A stretch of DNA of 64,000 nt. Source: Oscillospiraceae bacterium. Its GTDB lineage: Bacteria > Bacillota > Clostridia > Oscillospirales > Acutalibacteraceae. The notes under the pieces were generated by a model. It worked only from the letters and a program-made list of their open reading frames with translations. It did not search any database and was not told the DNA's origin. Each line of letters opens with the position of its first letter. Within the stretch, counting starts at the first letter, position 1. Positions 63,843-64,000 of the stretch are shown here, one piece after another. A program made the translations under genes and the position numbers. The stretch is taken from contig CAJTCS010000002.1 of NCBI GenBank assembly GCA_910574995.1, forward strand, positions 62,001 to 126,000, in the 5' to 3' direction.

Positions 63843-64000
63843 TTAGTGATGCCGTCCTTTTCGAGGAGTAGTATCAGGTGCATCAGAAATCATCAACTCT
63901 CCTTTTTTGAGATTAAATATTATATCTGCCTCTTTTGCCAGCTCGTTTGAGTGCGTCACGATCACCACGCATTTGCCGGAATTGTGGGCGCTCTCTTTGA
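63843..64000 (-). CDS. ABC transporter ATP-binding protein, C-terminal end (runs off the window)
   Basis: The minus-strand frame entering at the right edge reads NSGKCVVIVTHSNELAKEAD and continues IIFNLKKGELMISD to a TAA at 63843-63845. VTHSNEL is the H-loop, and the pattern matches MacB/LolD-type export ATPases (a strand, THS, then a helix and the GEL turn). Only the last 51 residues are in the window; the ATP-binding motifs lie outside. It is the most upstream gene seen of the AT-rich minus-strand block. Confidence 0.7.
   Translation of the reverse strand, partial: KESAHNSGKCVVIVTHSNELAKEADIIFNLKKGELMISDAPDTTPRKGRHH

Overview
The window reads as a stretch of chromosome from a GC-rich, spore-forming Clostridia-type Firmicute (Oscillospiraceae/Acutalibacteraceae-like is my guess). 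The grounds are strong AGGAGG-type ribosome binding sites, a SpoVB-like flippase, PadR, BlaI and OmpR-type regulators, amino-acid and sugar ABC importers with lipoprotein receptors, and a class II fructose-bisphosphate aldolase. Sigma-A-like promoters of the TTGNNN-17-TATAAT type are easy to see. No rRNA, tRNA or CRISPR was found.

Layout. 1-8.2 kb: end of a SprA-like metalloprotease, ilvE, a YbhN-like flippase, an orphan BlaI-type repressor, a polar amino-acid ABC importer, gap (GAPDH) and a methyltransferase. 8.2-18.2 kb: a nucleotidyltransferase, a small alkyltransferase-like protein, a membrane metalloprotease, a CUT2 sugar ABC importer, a large lipoprotein of unknown role, fba, a frameshifted GNAT gene and manA. 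18.2-33.4 kb: a zinc-ribbon/pseudokinase/PASTA protein, a SpoVB-like flippase, prmA, a GHL10-type hydrolase, two HAD phosphatases, a BceRS-like two-component pair without its transporter, a sugar isomerase, a MATE exporter, and a salvage cluster (PfkB kinase, deoC, cdd, dCMP deaminase). 33.5-43.3 kb: argS, secA, a lipoprotein, a left-handed beta-helix protein, an FHA-FtsW fusion with a C-terminal 26-residue repeat array, and its partner transpeptidase. 43.3-58.1 kb: a padR-DUF1700-DUF4097 operon under a palindromic operator, glpK with a small membrane protein, an M23 peptidase, cca, a Cys-rich unknown, a hemerythrin fusion, and a two-component/ABC transporter locus interrupted by a 165-bp MITE-like element.

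58.1-64 kb is different: visibly AT-richer, all genes on the minus strand, and bounded on the left by strong terminators and two truncated serine recombinases. It carries a TetR-CDF-MATE cassette followed by a DtxR/MntR-like gene cut off in its helix-turn-helix by recombinase sequence. The TetR gene and the CDF gene each have a GAAC-N4-GTTC palindrome at their start. Beyond them lie a winged-helix regulator and the end of an ABC ATPase. This looks like a transferred, decayed mobile segment.

Themes. Central carbon metabolism is served by gap, fba, manA, glpK and the sugar importer. Nucleoside salvage forms one run of genes. Envelope and cell-wall genes recur (FHA-FtsW/PBP, PASTA pseudokinase, SpoVB, M23). 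The most unusual idea is that the FHA-FtsW protein carries nine Thr-Gly-x-Val motifs that could be phospho-threonine ligands for its own FHA domain. Two genes carry apparent one-base frameshifts in homopolymers (GNAT G5 tract; ABC permease A5 tract).
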